Made by a program: the position numbers and the translations under genes. This document shows positions 1 to 8,059 of a DNA stretch of 64,000 nt, piece after piece. The stretch's first letter is position 1. Every line of letters starts with the position of its first letter. The notes beneath the pieces were generated by a model, which saw nothing but the letters and a program-made list of their open reading frames with translations, did not search any database and had not been told where the DNA came from. Source of the DNA: an uncultured Clostridia bacterium (lineage in GTDB: Bacteria; Bacillota; Clostridia; TANB77; CAG-465); the NCBI GenBank assembly GCA_948562205.1, contig CAOYAN010000007.1, positions 1-64,000 of the forward strand, in the 5' to 3' direction.

Positions 1-57
1 AGTAAAATATATTTTTTATACTATTATATATTTTTTTTACTCCTCAAAACTGTTGAG
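1..57. other. AT-rich inverted repeats at the window edge
   Basis: Two inverted repeats lie before the first promoter: AGTAAAA at 1-7 pairs with the T-rich arm ending in TTTTACT at 41, and CTCA (43-46) pairs with TGAG (54-57). The first could be the terminator of a gene outside the window; no coding sequence is seen here. Confidence 0.35.
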
Positions 58-69
58 CATACTTCAAAT

Positions 70-98
70 TTGACAAATTGACTTTTAAATGATATAAT
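70..98 (+). promoter_or_regulatory. Sigma-A-type promoter of the 292-2184 unit
   Basis: TTGACA (70-75) and TATAAT (93-98) are both perfect matches with a 17-bp spacer, so this should be a strong vegetative promoter. Transcription would begin near 105, about 187 bases before the start codon. Confidence 0.85.
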
Positions 99-104
99 AT
101 ATAT

Positions 105-291
105 AGGATTATTCTATTTATTTGCCGAGAAATTTTAAGGCAGAAGATAAATAAAGAAATTTATGACACTTGAAAGAGTGAAATAAAATGTTATATTAGG
201 TGGTGTTTTGACCTGTATGACTTTCTTTATTCATAGAATATCTCCTTGTAACTCGTTAACCTTGCACAACATAGAATAGGAGGATATATCT
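105..291 (+). promoter_or_regulatory. Long 5' leader with possible SD-sequestering hairpin
   Basis: The leader contains no convincing ORF. A stem forms between TATTTAT..TGCC (near 115-126) and GGCA..GATAAATA (near 139-153). Nearer the gene, ATATCTCCT (about 238-246) can pair, with one bulge, with AGGAGGATAT (280-289), which contains the SD sequence of the downstream ORF. Start-codon access could therefore be controlled by RNA folding. It matches no riboswitch class known to me. Confidence 0.45.
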
Positions 292-2184
292 ATGTTAAGA
301 AAGATTTTTTCTGCAAAAGTGGTGGCCTCAGAGGCCATCCTGTTACTCGTTGTGGTACTGGCATCCCTTGGGATGTTGGTAAATCCTACTGCAGCATGTA
401 TTGCTGCAGGCACATTCTGCATTCTTGCAGGTGTGTTTTGCCAGCTTTACACTGGTAGCGATTTTATCAACCGCAATTTAGGTTGGATTGTAATCGCTTC
501 CTGTGTACTGGCAGCAATAGCTGCTATGGCTGGCGGCATTTTTTCGGGACAGATCGTATATGGCGTGATCAGTGCTATTGCTGCACTGCTTATCGTGCTT
601 GCGATTATGATCCTGAAAAAGCTGTGGGCACACTTAGTGCTTGCAGTGATTTCCATCGTGGCTATGGTCATGATGGTTATGCCCAGCTATGCAGCTGAGC
701 AGCCTGCAGCTGTTGAAGAAGAGTCCGATGAGGACGATTCTGAAGCAGAAGCTTCTGAGATTGAGGCTCTTAGAGCTGATTTGGAAGAGGCACTGCAGGC
801 AAACGAAGAGCTCAGAAGGCTTTACGACGAGCATATTGCTCGGTGTAAGGATTGCCCCATCTGCAATGGGACAATGAGCCTTGAAGAGCTCAAAAATGGG
901 CAGAAGCCCAGCACCAACGTAAAGCGTACTAGCAATGGTATCGCTTATGTTGGTAAAGCGCTCGGTGATGGACAGGGCAATGGCGCAGGCGTTACGCCCG
1001 TGACACCAGTCTATGATCCGAACGTACCAGCACCTGGGAGCAACGAAGCCGTAAAGGTTATCGCTCCTGAGAAAACGGTGGACTTCTCTGACGACAGCGA
1101 CGACAAGGAAGTTGACGTTGACGATCAGCATGAAGGTACACCGAGTGCTGGAAACGACAGCAATGACAAACCGCTTGTAGAGGAAGATAAGACTGAGGCA
1201 ACTCAGGAACTTAGCTACTCTGTAGCAGGCAATGTTATTACTGTCAAGGCTGACAAAGGGTTTACAGCAGTTTCTGATATCCTTAGCTACATCGTGGCTA
1301 AAGGTGACGTTACTGTTGTAAGTGCTTCTGCAGAAGCTAATACTCTTAAAATTACTTTTGAGGCGTCTGAGGATGCTAAAATTGTAGTTTGCAAGGGTAT
1401 GTTCAAGAGCGGCGACGTAAAGTCTGCTGAGCTTGAAGTTTCTGTTAAGAAGACAGAGTCTTCTAAAGTCGAGGAAGAGAAACCGTCTCAGGACGATGAC
1501 TCTAACAAGGCTGAAGAAGAAGAGAAACCCGCAGAGCAGCCTAAAATGCAGGTTGAGAGCATTGACATTCAGACCATTTGCGATAAGGCATACGAAGGCG
1601 ATAGCCTGCAGTTTGTTGTTGTTGCAAACGGCCAGAATGTAGATTACTCCAAAATTGCAGTATCCATGGGCAGCATCGCTGCTGATGGAACTTGGACAAT
1701 TGTTGCTCCGGCTGAAAGTGGCTCTGCTACTGTAAGTTTTGGCAATGTGTCTAAGACTGTATATTTTGAAGTAACTGTCGATGAATCCTCTGATGATGTT
1801 CCTCCGACTGATGAGGATCCTTCTGACAATGATCCGACTGAAGAGCCGGAGCAGCCAGAAGAGGATGATCCGAAGGAAGAAGAACCGTCTGAGGAACAGC
1901 CTGCAGAAATTGGTACTTTGACTTCCATTTCCCTGTACGACAGCAGTGCTGTATGTGGAAGTAGCATCCAGGGTGAAATTGCTTGCGAAGGCAATGTAAA
2001 CTGGGATGAAGTCGAAGTTTCCGGCCTTAACGGTCTGGATTGTGAGATCTCTGATGGGATTATCACTATTCATACTGGTGAGGTAGCTTCTAGTTATGAG
2101 ATTACCGTATCTTATAACGGAAGCAGTGTATCTACAACTTTCGACGTCGAAGGCGTTGAAAACCCGGACATTGACTGGGAATAG
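292..2184 (+). CDS. GC-rich orphan: multi-pass membrane protein with acidic Ig-like ectodomain
   Basis: A 630-residue protein of unrecognised family. Residues 14-131 hold about five hydrophobic segments; the last ends in a signal-peptidase-like S-Y-A/A-E site near 134, so the rest could be released or exposed. Residues 140-185 are acidic with a short coiled coil (E-A-L-R-A-D-L-E-E-A), followed by C185-x2-C188-x2-C191, a possible metal site. Two or three Ig-like beta domains (about 310-395, 430-500, 545-625) are separated by D/E/P-rich linkers. The start is ATG 292 with AGGAGG at 280-285. Codon use (GCA/GCT/GCC, CTG, CGT, AAG) and base composition are far richer in G+C than neighbours such as 2512-4847. 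It is monocistronic with its own promoter, leader and terminator. Transfer from another genome is likely; its function is unknown and could be a surface or phage-receptor role. Confidence 0.8.
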   Translation: MLRKIFSAKVVASEAILLLVVVLASLGMLVNPTAACIAAGTFCILAGVFCQLYTGSDFINRNLGWIVIASCVLAAIAAMAGGIFSGQIVYGVISAIAALLIVLAIMILKKLWAHLVLAVISIVAMVMMVMPSYAAEQPAAVEEESDEDDSEAEASEIEALRADLEEALQANEELRRLYDEHIARCKDCPICNGTMSLEELKNGQKPSTNVKRTSNGIAYVGKALGDGQGNGAGVTPVTPVYDPNVPAPGSNEAVKVIAPEKTVDFSDDSDDKEVDVDDQHEGTPSAGNDSNDKPLVEEDKTEATQELSYSVAGNVITVKADKGFTAVSDILSYIVAKGDVTVVSASAEANTLKITFEASEDAKIVVCKGMFKSGDVKSAELEVSVKKTESSKVEEEKPSQDDDSNKAEEEEKPAEQPKMQVESIDIQTICDKAYEGDSLQFVVVANGQNVDYSKIAVSMGSIAADGTWTIVAPAESGSATVSFGNVSKTVYFEVTVDESSDDVPPTDEDPSDNDPTEEPEQPEEDDPKEEEPSEEQPAEIGTLTSISLYDSSAVCGSSIQGEIACEGNVNWDEVEVSGLNGLDCEISDGIITIHTGEVASSYEITVSYNGSSVSTTFDVEGVENPDIDWE

Positions 2185-2210
2185 GTTGTGGATACTGTAA
2201 CCCGTAAACT

Positions 2211-2239
2211 TACCAGCATTGACAACATAAGCTGGTAAC
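2211..2239 (+). other. 3'-UTR hairpin
   Basis: TTACCAGC and GCTGGTAA form a perfect 8-bp stem around a 13-base loop just after the stop of the upstream ORF. It has no U-run, so it is more likely an mRNA-stability element or part of a structured tail than a terminator. A second small stem (TTCAG/CTGAA) lies near 2254-2268. Confidence 0.5.
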
Positions 2240-2398
2240 CTGCAAAGGAGTTTTCAGAAATTCTGAAACTAGTTGCATAGAGTAGCACGAAAAGGCAAGC
2301 ACACTTATATAACATTTGATCGTACATATAACTATTTTTTCCTTATTTTTTCCTTACTTATATGAATGATTAGTTATGTGTATGAGGGTGTGACGCCC

Positions 2399-2446
2399 TG
2401 AATGTCACAGAGGCTAGCCGCCTAGGTGAATTCAGCGTGTAACGCT
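2399..2446 (+). ncRNA. Structured RNA element upstream of a terminator
   Basis: Bases 2399-2434 fold into a long stem: TGAAT/ATTCA, TCAC/GTGA and AGGC/GCCT with a symmetric AG/AG internal loop and a TAGCC loop. A second stem AGCG-TGTAA-CGCT (2434-2446) follows, then the terminator at 2455. Either this is the structured 3' end of the 292-2184 mRNA or a small RNA made from an unseen promoter near 2370. The segment is richer in G+C than flanking host intergenic DNA, as are the orphan genes. It matches no Rfam family I can name. Confidence 0.45.
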
Positions 2447-2454
2447 TTTTGCAA

Positions 2455-2486
2455 GGAAGTCTCAGAATTGAGGCTCCTTTTTTTTT
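2455..2486 (+). terminator. Intrinsic terminator
   Basis: GGAAGTCTC and GAGGCTCC pair (one bulged A, one G-U) around a 6-base loop and are followed by nine T residues (2478-2486). Confidence 0.85.
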
Positions 2487-2496
2487 GACTTTTTTG

Positions 2497-2505
2497 TGAT
2501 ATAAT
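2497..2505 (+). promoter_or_regulatory. Extended -10 promoter giving a (near) leaderless mRNA
   Basis: TG-N-TATAAT occupies 2497-2505 directly after the terminator; the only -35 candidate lies within the terminator T-run. Transcription would start near 2511-2512, at or next to the start codon of the radical SAM gene, and no SD sequence is present. Confidence 0.6.
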
Positions 2506-2511
2506 TATTAT

Positions 2512-3411
2512 GTGATTATTATGAAAGAGTTAGAAAAATGTAATATATGTCCATTAAAATGTGGAGTAAATAGAAACAAATATAGTGGTAGATGTGGAGC
2601 TAGTAAAAATATAAAAATTGCGCTTGCATCCCTGCATTATTTTGAAGAGCCTTGTATTAGTGGTAAAAATGGTTCTGGTACAGTGTTTTTTTCAAATTGT
2701 AATTTAAAATGTGTATATTGTCAAAATTACAAAATTAGTCATTTAGGATTTGGAAAAGAGATTAGTATTTCACATCTTGCTGATATTTTTTTATCTCAAC
2801 AAAAAAAAGGTGCAAACAATATTAATCTTGTAACTCCTACAATGTATGTACCACATATTATTTCTGCTATTAAAATAGCTAAGTCTAAGGGGCTTTCTAT
2901 TCCAATTATATATAATTCTAGTGGTTATGAAAGTGTTGATACTATTAAATCACTTAATGGATATATTGATGTGTATTTGCCTGATTTTAAATATTATTTT
3001 TCTGATATTGCTAAGAAGTATTCTAATGTTAAAAATTATTTTGAAATCGCATCTTCTGCTATTTTAGAAATGTATAGACAAGTTGGAGATCCTGTATTTG
3101 ATTCAAATGGCATTATTAAGCGTGGTATGATTATTAGGCATATGATTTTACCAAATAATGTAGAAAATTCAAAAATGATACTAAAATGGATAAATGATAA
3201 CTTATCAAATAAAGTGTATATAAGTGTGATGGCTCAATATTTTCCTACGTATAAAGCATGTAAATATCCTAAAATAAATCGTAAGATAACTACAGAGGAG
3301 TTAGACTTAGTTTGGGACTATGCATCTTCTTTAGGCTTTGAGAATGGTTTTATACAAGAACTTGGTGAACATGAAGAAGAATATGTACCTGATTTTGATT
3401 TAAGTGAGTAA
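2512..3411 (+). CDS. Radical SAM protein, PflX (COG1313)-like
   Basis: A radical S-adenosylmethionine enzyme of about 296-299 residues. The cluster motif C63-x3-C67-x2-C70 (within CNLKCVYCQ) would bind the 4Fe-4S cluster that cleaves SAM. Extra N-terminal cysteines (C10, C13, C17, C28) precede it, as in the PflX/COG1313 group, which resembles pyruvate formate-lyase activases but has no established substrate. The start is GTG 2512 or ATG 2521. Neither has an SD sequence and the promoter is so close that the transcript is probably leaderless. Codon use is typical of the host. It stands alone before dapF with a short gap. Family assignment is firm; substrate unknown. Confidence 0.85.
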   Translation: MIIMKELEKCNICPLKCGVNRNKYSGRCGASKNIKIALASLHYFEEPCISGKNGSGTVFFSNCNLKCVYCQNYKISHLGFGKEISISHLADIFLSQQKKGANNINLVTPTMYVPHIISAIKIAKSKGLSIPIIYNSSGYESVDTIKSLNGYIDVYLPDFKYYFSDIAKKYSNVKNYFEIASSAILEMYRQVGDPVFDSNGIIKRGMIIRHMILPNNVENSKMILKWINDNLSNKVYISVMAQYFPTYKACKYPKINRKITTEELDLVWDYASSLGFENGFIQELGEHEEEYVPDFDLSE

Positions 3412-3458
3412 ATCATATATATTATTTTGTCACATATATTATCATAGAGGTGGTATAT

Positions 3459-4259
3459 GTGATATTTTTTACCAAAATGCATGGTATAGGTAATGATTAT
3501 GTCTATGTTAATTGTTTTGAAAATAGTATAAAAAATCCTGAGCTTTTTGCTAAATTTGTAAGTAATAGAAATTTTGGTATAGGATCAGATGGGGTTATAT
3601 TAATAGATAAGAGTGATAAGTGTGATTTGAAAATGAGAATATTTAACTATGATGGTACTGAAGCTGAAATGTGTGGTAATGGTATAAGGTGTGTTGGTAA
3701 GTATGCATATGAGAAAGGTTTAGTAAAAAAAGAGGTTATGACTATTGAGACTCTTGCAGGCATTAAGATTTTAAAATTAAATATTAAAAATGGATATGTA
3801 ATAGATGTTACAGTAAATATGGGAGAGCCAGTTATATCATCAAATATTAAATTAAAGATTGGTAATAAAATATTTAACTTATATAATGTTTCTATGGGAA
3901 ATCCTCATTCTATAGTTTTTGTTAATAATGTGGATAGTTTTGATGTTAATAAATATGGTAAGGCTATTAGTAAGAATAATATATTTCCAAATAGAACAAA
4001 TGTGGAGTTTGTTGAAGTTGTAGATAAAAATACTTTGAAAGTTCGTGTATATGAAAGAGGAGCAGGAGAGACTCTAGCTTGTGGTACTGGTGCTTGTGCA
4101 TCTCTTGTTGCATCAAATGAAAATGGTTTTGTAAATAAAAAAATAGATGTTATATTAAAAGGCGGTGTCTTAAAAATAGAATGGAATAAAAATGAAAATA
4201 ATGTGTATATGACAGGACCTGCTACAACTGTTTATGAGGGAAGTATAGATTTTAAATAA
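3459..4259 (+). CDS. dapF: Diaminopimelate epimerase
   Basis: Converts LL- to meso-diaminopimelate in lysine and peptidoglycan synthesis, so the cell wall is probably of meso-DAP type. The protein is 266 residues, close to the usual 270-280. The two catalytic cysteines are visible: C72 in MCGNGIRC and C208 in LACGTGACA, together with the N-terminal FTKMHGIGNDY motif. I choose GTG 3459 because GAGGTGG (3447-3453) is well placed for it; the upstream GTG at 3450 overlaps that SD sequence. No other lysine-pathway gene is adjacent. The function call is secure. Confidence 0.95.
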   Translation: MIFFTKMHGIGNDYVYVNCFENSIKNPELFAKFVSNRNFGIGSDGVILIDKSDKCDLKMRIFNYDGTEAEMCGNGIRCVGKYAYEKGLVKKEVMTIETLAGIKILKLNIKNGYVIDVTVNMGEPVISSNIKLKIGNKIFNLYNVSMGNPHSIVFVNNVDSFDVNKYGKAISKNNIFPNRTNVEFVEVVDKNTLKVRVYERGAGETLACGTGACASLVASNENGFVNKKIDVILKGGVLKIEWNKNENNVYMTGPATTVYEGSIDFK

Positions 4260-4364
4260 TAATTTTGTTTATTATTGTAAATTGTAATATTTTAGTATAT
4301 AATATTGTTAACTGTTATTTTCGATATAATTATTTTTATATAATTGTATCAATTAGGGGGAAAT

Positions 4365-4847
4365 ATGGAAATAAAAGAAATCATAGATACAATAGAAAAT
4401 GATCCTATTATGGAAGATTTAGAATTACAAAAAGATATATTAAATAAAATAGATACAATTGCAAGAGCAGGTAAGGTTGTAGATTCTTTAGGAAATGAGC
4501 TTGAAAATCATAAAGATGCATTAGCAGAAGAAGAGATAGACTATATACAAAGTAAATATTTTGCATATAAAGAGGTGTTTAGTAAGTTTAGAAATGGTGA
4601 TCCGATTGATTGTGATAAAATGATGGAAATATCACAAAGAGTTTTTGAACTTGAAAGTGGAATAAACAATAATAATTTTATTACTTGGAAGAAAGAATTT
4701 ATGGCATATAAAGGTTCAAGAGCAGATAAAGAAGAAAATAAAATGATTGAGAGTATGCTTATGGTAATACCCGAAGAAGAAAGTATTTTTGATAAATTAA
4801 ATAATATGTTTAAAAAGATATCTTTTAAATTAAAAAATAGAGAATAA
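4365..4847 (+). CDS. Hypothetical helical cytoplasmic protein
   Basis: A 160-residue protein with no family I recognise. It is rich in E, K, D, I and N, predicted largely alpha-helical, with no membrane segment or signal peptide; a weak resemblance to YlbF/YmcA-type helical proteins is possible but unproven. The ATG at 4365 follows AGGGGG (4355-4360), preferable to the in-frame upstream TTG at 4344. A TATAAT lies at 4325-4330 without a clear -35. The gene is monocistronic, ending in a strong terminator right after the stop codon. Host-like codon use marks it as a normal resident gene. Confidence 0.7.
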   Translation: MEIKEIIDTIENDPIMEDLELQKDILNKIDTIARAGKVVDSLGNELENHKDALAEEEIDYIQSKYFAYKEVFSKFRNGDPIDCDKMMEISQRVFELESGINNNNFITWKKEFMAYKGSRADKEENKMIESMLMVIPEEESIFDKLNNMFKKISFKLKNRE

Positions 4848-4871
4848 AATCGGTATTTGCCGATTTTTTTG
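4848..4871 (+). terminator. Intrinsic terminator
   Basis: AAATCGG and CCGATTT form a perfect stem directly after the stop codon, followed by a T-run (4865-4871). Confidence 0.85.
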
Positions 4872-4898
4872 ACGAATTTGATATTTTATGGTATAATG
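4870..4898 (+). promoter_or_regulatory. Sigma-A-type promoter
   Basis: TTGACG (4870-4875) and TATAAT (4893-4898) are 17 bp apart, with TG-N before the -10 box. The -35 box overlaps the T-run of the preceding terminator. Confidence 0.75.
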
Positions 4899-4950
4899 CT
4901 TATATATTTATGTAAATTTATTGTTAATACAATTAAATGGAGGTAGGAAA

Positions 4951-5775
4951 ATGTTAAGATTTAATGGAGAGAATATTCATGTAAGGTACTTTTCAAACAC
5001 TGAATGTCGGATAGAAGATATTTATAAAGACATTAAAGATAAGAATATAGTTGAACTTTTATTTGAAACAGATTGGATTGGCTATAAGGTAAATGAAGAT
5101 CTCATGAATCTACTTTTTGTATCAAGTGAGTTAAAAAGACATGGTAAAAATGCGACTCTTGTTTTATACAGTATGCCATATCAGAGAATGGATAGAAAAT
5201 GTGGTAATGATATCTATACTTTAGGACCTGTATGTGAGTATATTAATTGGCTGGGCTTTGAAGAGGTAGTTGTTGTAGATCCTCATTCAAAAGCAACATT
5301 GGAACTTTTAAAGAATGTTAGAGATATATACCCATTAATTCAGTGGTTACCTAAGGTAAAAGAAGAGATAGGCTTTACTAAAGATGACTATATTGTATTT
5401 CCTGATGAAGGTGCTGCAAGAAGATATGATAAATACGATTTAGATGCAAATATCTGCTTTTGCAAGAAAAGAAGAAATGAAATAAGTAATCATATTGTGG
5501 AGTCAAAGGTTATAAGTGGCCATGTAAAACCTGGTAGTAAATGTATTATTGTAGATGATTTGTGTTCTACAGGTGGTACGCTTCTTAAATGTTGTAATCT
5601 TTTAAAAGATATGGGAGTTAGAGAAGTGTATGTTATTATAACGCATTGTGAGGCAAAGGCACTTACTAGTCCTATACTTGATAAAGAATCAAGTGTAATT
5701 AAGATGTTTACAAGCAGATCTAATATGTCTAAAGAGCATGATAAAATTGAATATTTAGACATCAATCTTTTTTAA
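4951..5775 (+). CDS. Ribose-phosphate pyrophosphokinase-like protein
   Basis: A 274-residue member of the PRPP synthetase family, which makes phosphoribosyl pyrophosphate from ribose-5-phosphate and ATP for nucleotide, NAD, His and Trp synthesis. Visible motifs are PYQRMDR (equivalent to PYARQDR, about 76-82), VVVDPHS (107-113), the PDEG loop (151-154), and the PRPP-binding VDDLCSTGGT (201-210). It is shorter than housekeeping Prs (about 315) and divergent, closer in size to phage or NAD-salvage type Prs proteins. A separate canonical prs probably exists elsewhere. ATG 4951 is preceded by GGAGG at 4939-4943. The gene is monocistronic. Confidence 0.82.
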   Translation: MLRFNGENIHVRYFSNTECRIEDIYKDIKDKNIVELLFETDWIGYKVNEDLMNLLFVSSELKRHGKNATLVLYSMPYQRMDRKCGNDIYTLGPVCEYINWLGFEEVVVVDPHSKATLELLKNVRDIYPLIQWLPKVKEEIGFTKDDYIVFPDEGAARRYDKYDLDANICFCKKRRNEISNHIVESKVISGHVKPGSKCIIVDDLCSTGGTLLKCCNLLKDMGVREVYVIITHCEAKALTSPILDKESSVIKMFTSRSNMSKEHDKIEYLDINLF

Positions 5776-5781
5776 ATGTAT

Positions 5782-5821
5782 GCTAGTATTAGAATGAAAT
5801 ATATTCTAATACTGGCTTTTT
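5782..5821 (+). terminator. Intrinsic terminator
   Basis: GCTAGTATTAGAAT pairs with ATTCTAATACTGGC (one G-U), followed by TTTTT. Confidence 0.85.
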
Positions 5822-5876
5822 CTATTGTGTATAGAAGTATAGTATAATAGTAGATATTACTAAAGAGGCAGTTTTG

Positions 5877-5905
5877 TTGAAAATATGTATATTTTTTGGT
5901 ATAAT
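5877..5905 (+). promoter_or_regulatory. Sigma-A-type promoter
   Basis: TTGAAA (5877-5882) and TATAAT (5900-5905) are 17 bp apart, with TGG immediately before the -10 box. Confidence 0.75.
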
Positions 5906-5928
5906 TAGTATATATTAGGAGTTTAAAA

Positions 5929-6750
5929 ATGGATAAATATATAGAGATTGAAAGAGGAATTATAACTACTTATAGAAAGAAAATATATAGAAAATTTAGA
6001 AAAGCAATAGAAGAATATAATATGATAAAGAATGGAGATAAAATTGCTATATGTATATCAGGTGGTAAAGATTCAATGCTTATGGCTAAATGTTTTCAAG
6101 AGTTTCAAAAACATGGTGATGTTAAATTTGATTTAGTATTTTTAGTTATGAATCCTGGATATAATGAAGAAAATATTGATTTAATTAAGTCTAATGCTAA
6201 ACTATTAAATATACCAATAACTATATTTGATAGTAATATTTTTAGTATAATTGAAAAAACTTTAGATGATTCACCATGCTTTCTTTGTGCTAAAATGAGA
6301 AGAGGAGTTCTTTATGGTGAAGCTGAAAGGCTAGGTTGTAATAAAATTGCACTTGGTCATCACTTTGACGATGCAATTGAAACACTTCTACTAAATATTT
6401 TTTATGGTGGAGAAGTAAAGACAATGATGCCAAAACTTCATAGTGATAATTTTAATTTAGAGCTTATTCGTCCTATGTTCTACATCAAAGAAGATGATAT
6501 TATTTCCTGGAAAAATACAAATGGACTTAAATTTCTTGATTGTGCTTGTAAATTTTCTAAGAATAAGGCTGAAAGTGATTCAAAAAGACTTGAAATTAAA
6601 AATTTAATAAAAGATTTTAGAAGTAAAAGTAAATATGTAGATACAAGTATTTTTCATAGCATGTCAAATGTTAATTTAAATGCTATGATTGGATGGAGTA
6701 AAGACAAGAAAAGATATAGCTTTTTAGATGAATATGATAGTAAAGATTAG
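5929..6750 (+). CDS. TtcA-family tRNA 2-thiocytidine synthetase
   Basis: A 273-residue PP-loop ATPase of the TtcA/CTU1 group, which adenylates and thiolates cytidine 32 of tRNA using an iron-sulfur cluster. The PP-loop is S44-G-G-K-D-S49. C117-x2-C120 within CFLCAKMRRG and a later cysteine pair near C205/C207 match the three cluster ligands of TtcA. GHHFDDAIETLLLN is the family's second conserved block. ATG 5929 follows TAGGAG (5916-5921). It is monocistronic between two terminators. Close relatives act on different tRNA positions, so the exact modified base is an inference. Confidence 0.85.
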   Translation: MDKYIEIERGIITTYRKKIYRKFRKAIEEYNMIKNGDKIAICISGGKDSMLMAKCFQEFQKHGDVKFDLVFLVMNPGYNEENIDLIKSNAKLLNIPITIFDSNIFSIIEKTLDDSPCFLCAKMRRGVLYGEAERLGCNKIALGHHFDDAIETLLLNIFYGGEVKTMMPKLHSDNFNLELIRPMFYIKEDDIISWKNTNGLKFLDCACKFSKNKAESDSKRLEIKNLIKDFRSKSKYVDTSIFHSMSNVNLNAMIGWSKDKKRYSFLDEYDSKD

Positions 6751-6776
6751 TGGGTATTTTTGAATATCCACTTTTG
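6750..6776 (+). terminator. Intrinsic terminator
   Basis: GTGGGTATT and the complementary arm AATATCCAC (with the TTTG loop) form a stem that overlaps the last base of the stop codon; TTTTG follows. Confidence 0.75.
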
Positions 6777-6877
6777 TTATGTGAAATTTATGTGTACTCT
6801 ATTGTTTATTTTTTTTATTTAATGTACAATATTAATATAATTATACTTTTAAGTGTAAAGAAAAATGAGGTGGATGT

Positions 6878-8047
6878 ATGTTAAAAACAAATGTAGGTTA
6901 TAGTACCGATAAAGATTCATTTATGTCAGGTACTACATCAGCACAAATGGCTCGTAGAGGTCTTAGTGATACTAAACTTGCTTTAGTATATAGTAGTGTT
7001 GATTATGATCAAAAAGAAGTGGTAAAGGGAGTTAAGGCGGTATTTCCTGGTGTTCCTGTTATAGGATGTACTTCTTTTACTGGAATTATCACAAATGATG
7101 GCTATATTACAAGTGAGAATGGTTTCTCTGGAGTTATGGCTTTTAGTGATGAAGAGCTAGTAGTAGGTACTGCAGCATCTGAGAGGGGAGAAGATCCAAG
7201 AGAAACAGGTAGAAAAGTAGCTTTTGAAGCATTAAGAAATGCAGGTATGGATTATGCACCAGATTATTTCTATATGTCAGCTTCTCCTGCTGAAGAAGAA
7301 TATTATTTAAAAGGAATTCAAGAAGTTATTGGTAGGGTACCATTCTTTGGTGGTAGTTGTGCAGATAATACTATTGAGGGAAAATGGAGTCTATTTTCAA
7401 GTGATAAAGTTTTTTCTGATGGTGTTGTAATTGCTTTCTTCTATACTGATAAAAAGATAGAAAATGTATTTACAGGTGCATATAAAGAGACTAATAATGT
7501 TGGTATTATTACTAAAGTTGATGGAGATAGAAGATTAGTTGAAATCGATGGTATTCCAGCTGTAAAAAAATATGCTGAGTGGACAAGTCAAAATCCAGAC
7601 AAGCTAAAAGGTGCAAATCTACTTTCTGCAACTATTACTGCACCTCTTGGTGTTAAAGATAGATTAGGTGATCTAGTTGCCATTCGTCATCCTATGAATG
7701 GTAATGATGACTATTCTATGAATGTTGGTAATAAACTTAGTGAAAAAACTGCAGTTATTCAAATGTCTGCATCTGTTGATGAGTTAATTGAGTCTGTTAA
7801 ACCAACTTTATATGAATTAAACTTAAGAATGAATTCTACACCTGCAGGTTATCTTTTTGTTCATTGTGGTGGACGTAGAGCAGGTATTGGAGATAGAATT
7901 AATGAAGTTTATGAAAATTTAAAAGCTATAGCAGGTGATACACCATTTATGACTATATTTACTTTTGGTGAATATGGACATGAAGATGATGGACTAAACA
8001 CTTGTGGTGGATTAATGTTATCTTTTACAGGATTTTCTAAAGAATAA
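6878..8047 (+). CDS. FIST-domain sensor protein
   Basis: A 389-residue protein with a FIST N domain (roughly 20-210) and FIST C domain (roughly 215-375). FIST modules are intracellular small-ligand (possibly amino-acid) sensors often linked to signalling or metabolic genes. Typical features are the VYSSVDYDQKEVVKGV segment, the FFGGSCADN segment near 160 and the late GYLFVHCGGRRAG segment. There is no kinase or output domain, no signal peptide and no membrane helix. ATG 6878 follows GAGGTGG (6867-6873). The aldehyde dehydrogenase ORF begins 12 bases after its stop, so the pair is surely co-transcribed. The ligand is unknown. Confidence 0.85.
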   Translation: MLKTNVGYSTDKDSFMSGTTSAQMARRGLSDTKLALVYSSVDYDQKEVVKGVKAVFPGVPVIGCTSFTGIITNDGYITSENGFSGVMAFSDEELVVGTAASERGEDPRETGRKVAFEALRNAGMDYAPDYFYMSASPAEEEYYLKGIQEVIGRVPFFGGSCADNTIEGKWSLFSSDKVFSDGVVIAFFYTDKKIENVFTGAYKETNNVGIITKVDGDRRLVEIDGIPAVKKYAEWTSQNPDKLKGANLLSATITAPLGVKDRLGDLVAIRHPMNGNDDYSMNVGNKLSEKTAVIQMSASVDELIESVKPTLYELNLRMNSTPAGYLFVHCGGRRAGIGDRINEVYENLKAIAGDTPFMTIFTFGEYGHEDDGLNTCGGLMLSFTGFSKE

Positions 8048-8059
8048 TTGGAGGTAAAT

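Noticed and set aside
634..2073. Long minus-strand ORF antisense to the 292-2184 gene
   Set aside because: No SD sequence, low-complexity Arg/Phe/Ser-rich translation, and it is a shadow of the acidic repeats on the plus strand.
2390..2487. Possible hammerhead, twister or SRP RNA
   Set aside because: None of the conserved core sequences of these RNAs is present; only generic stems are seen.
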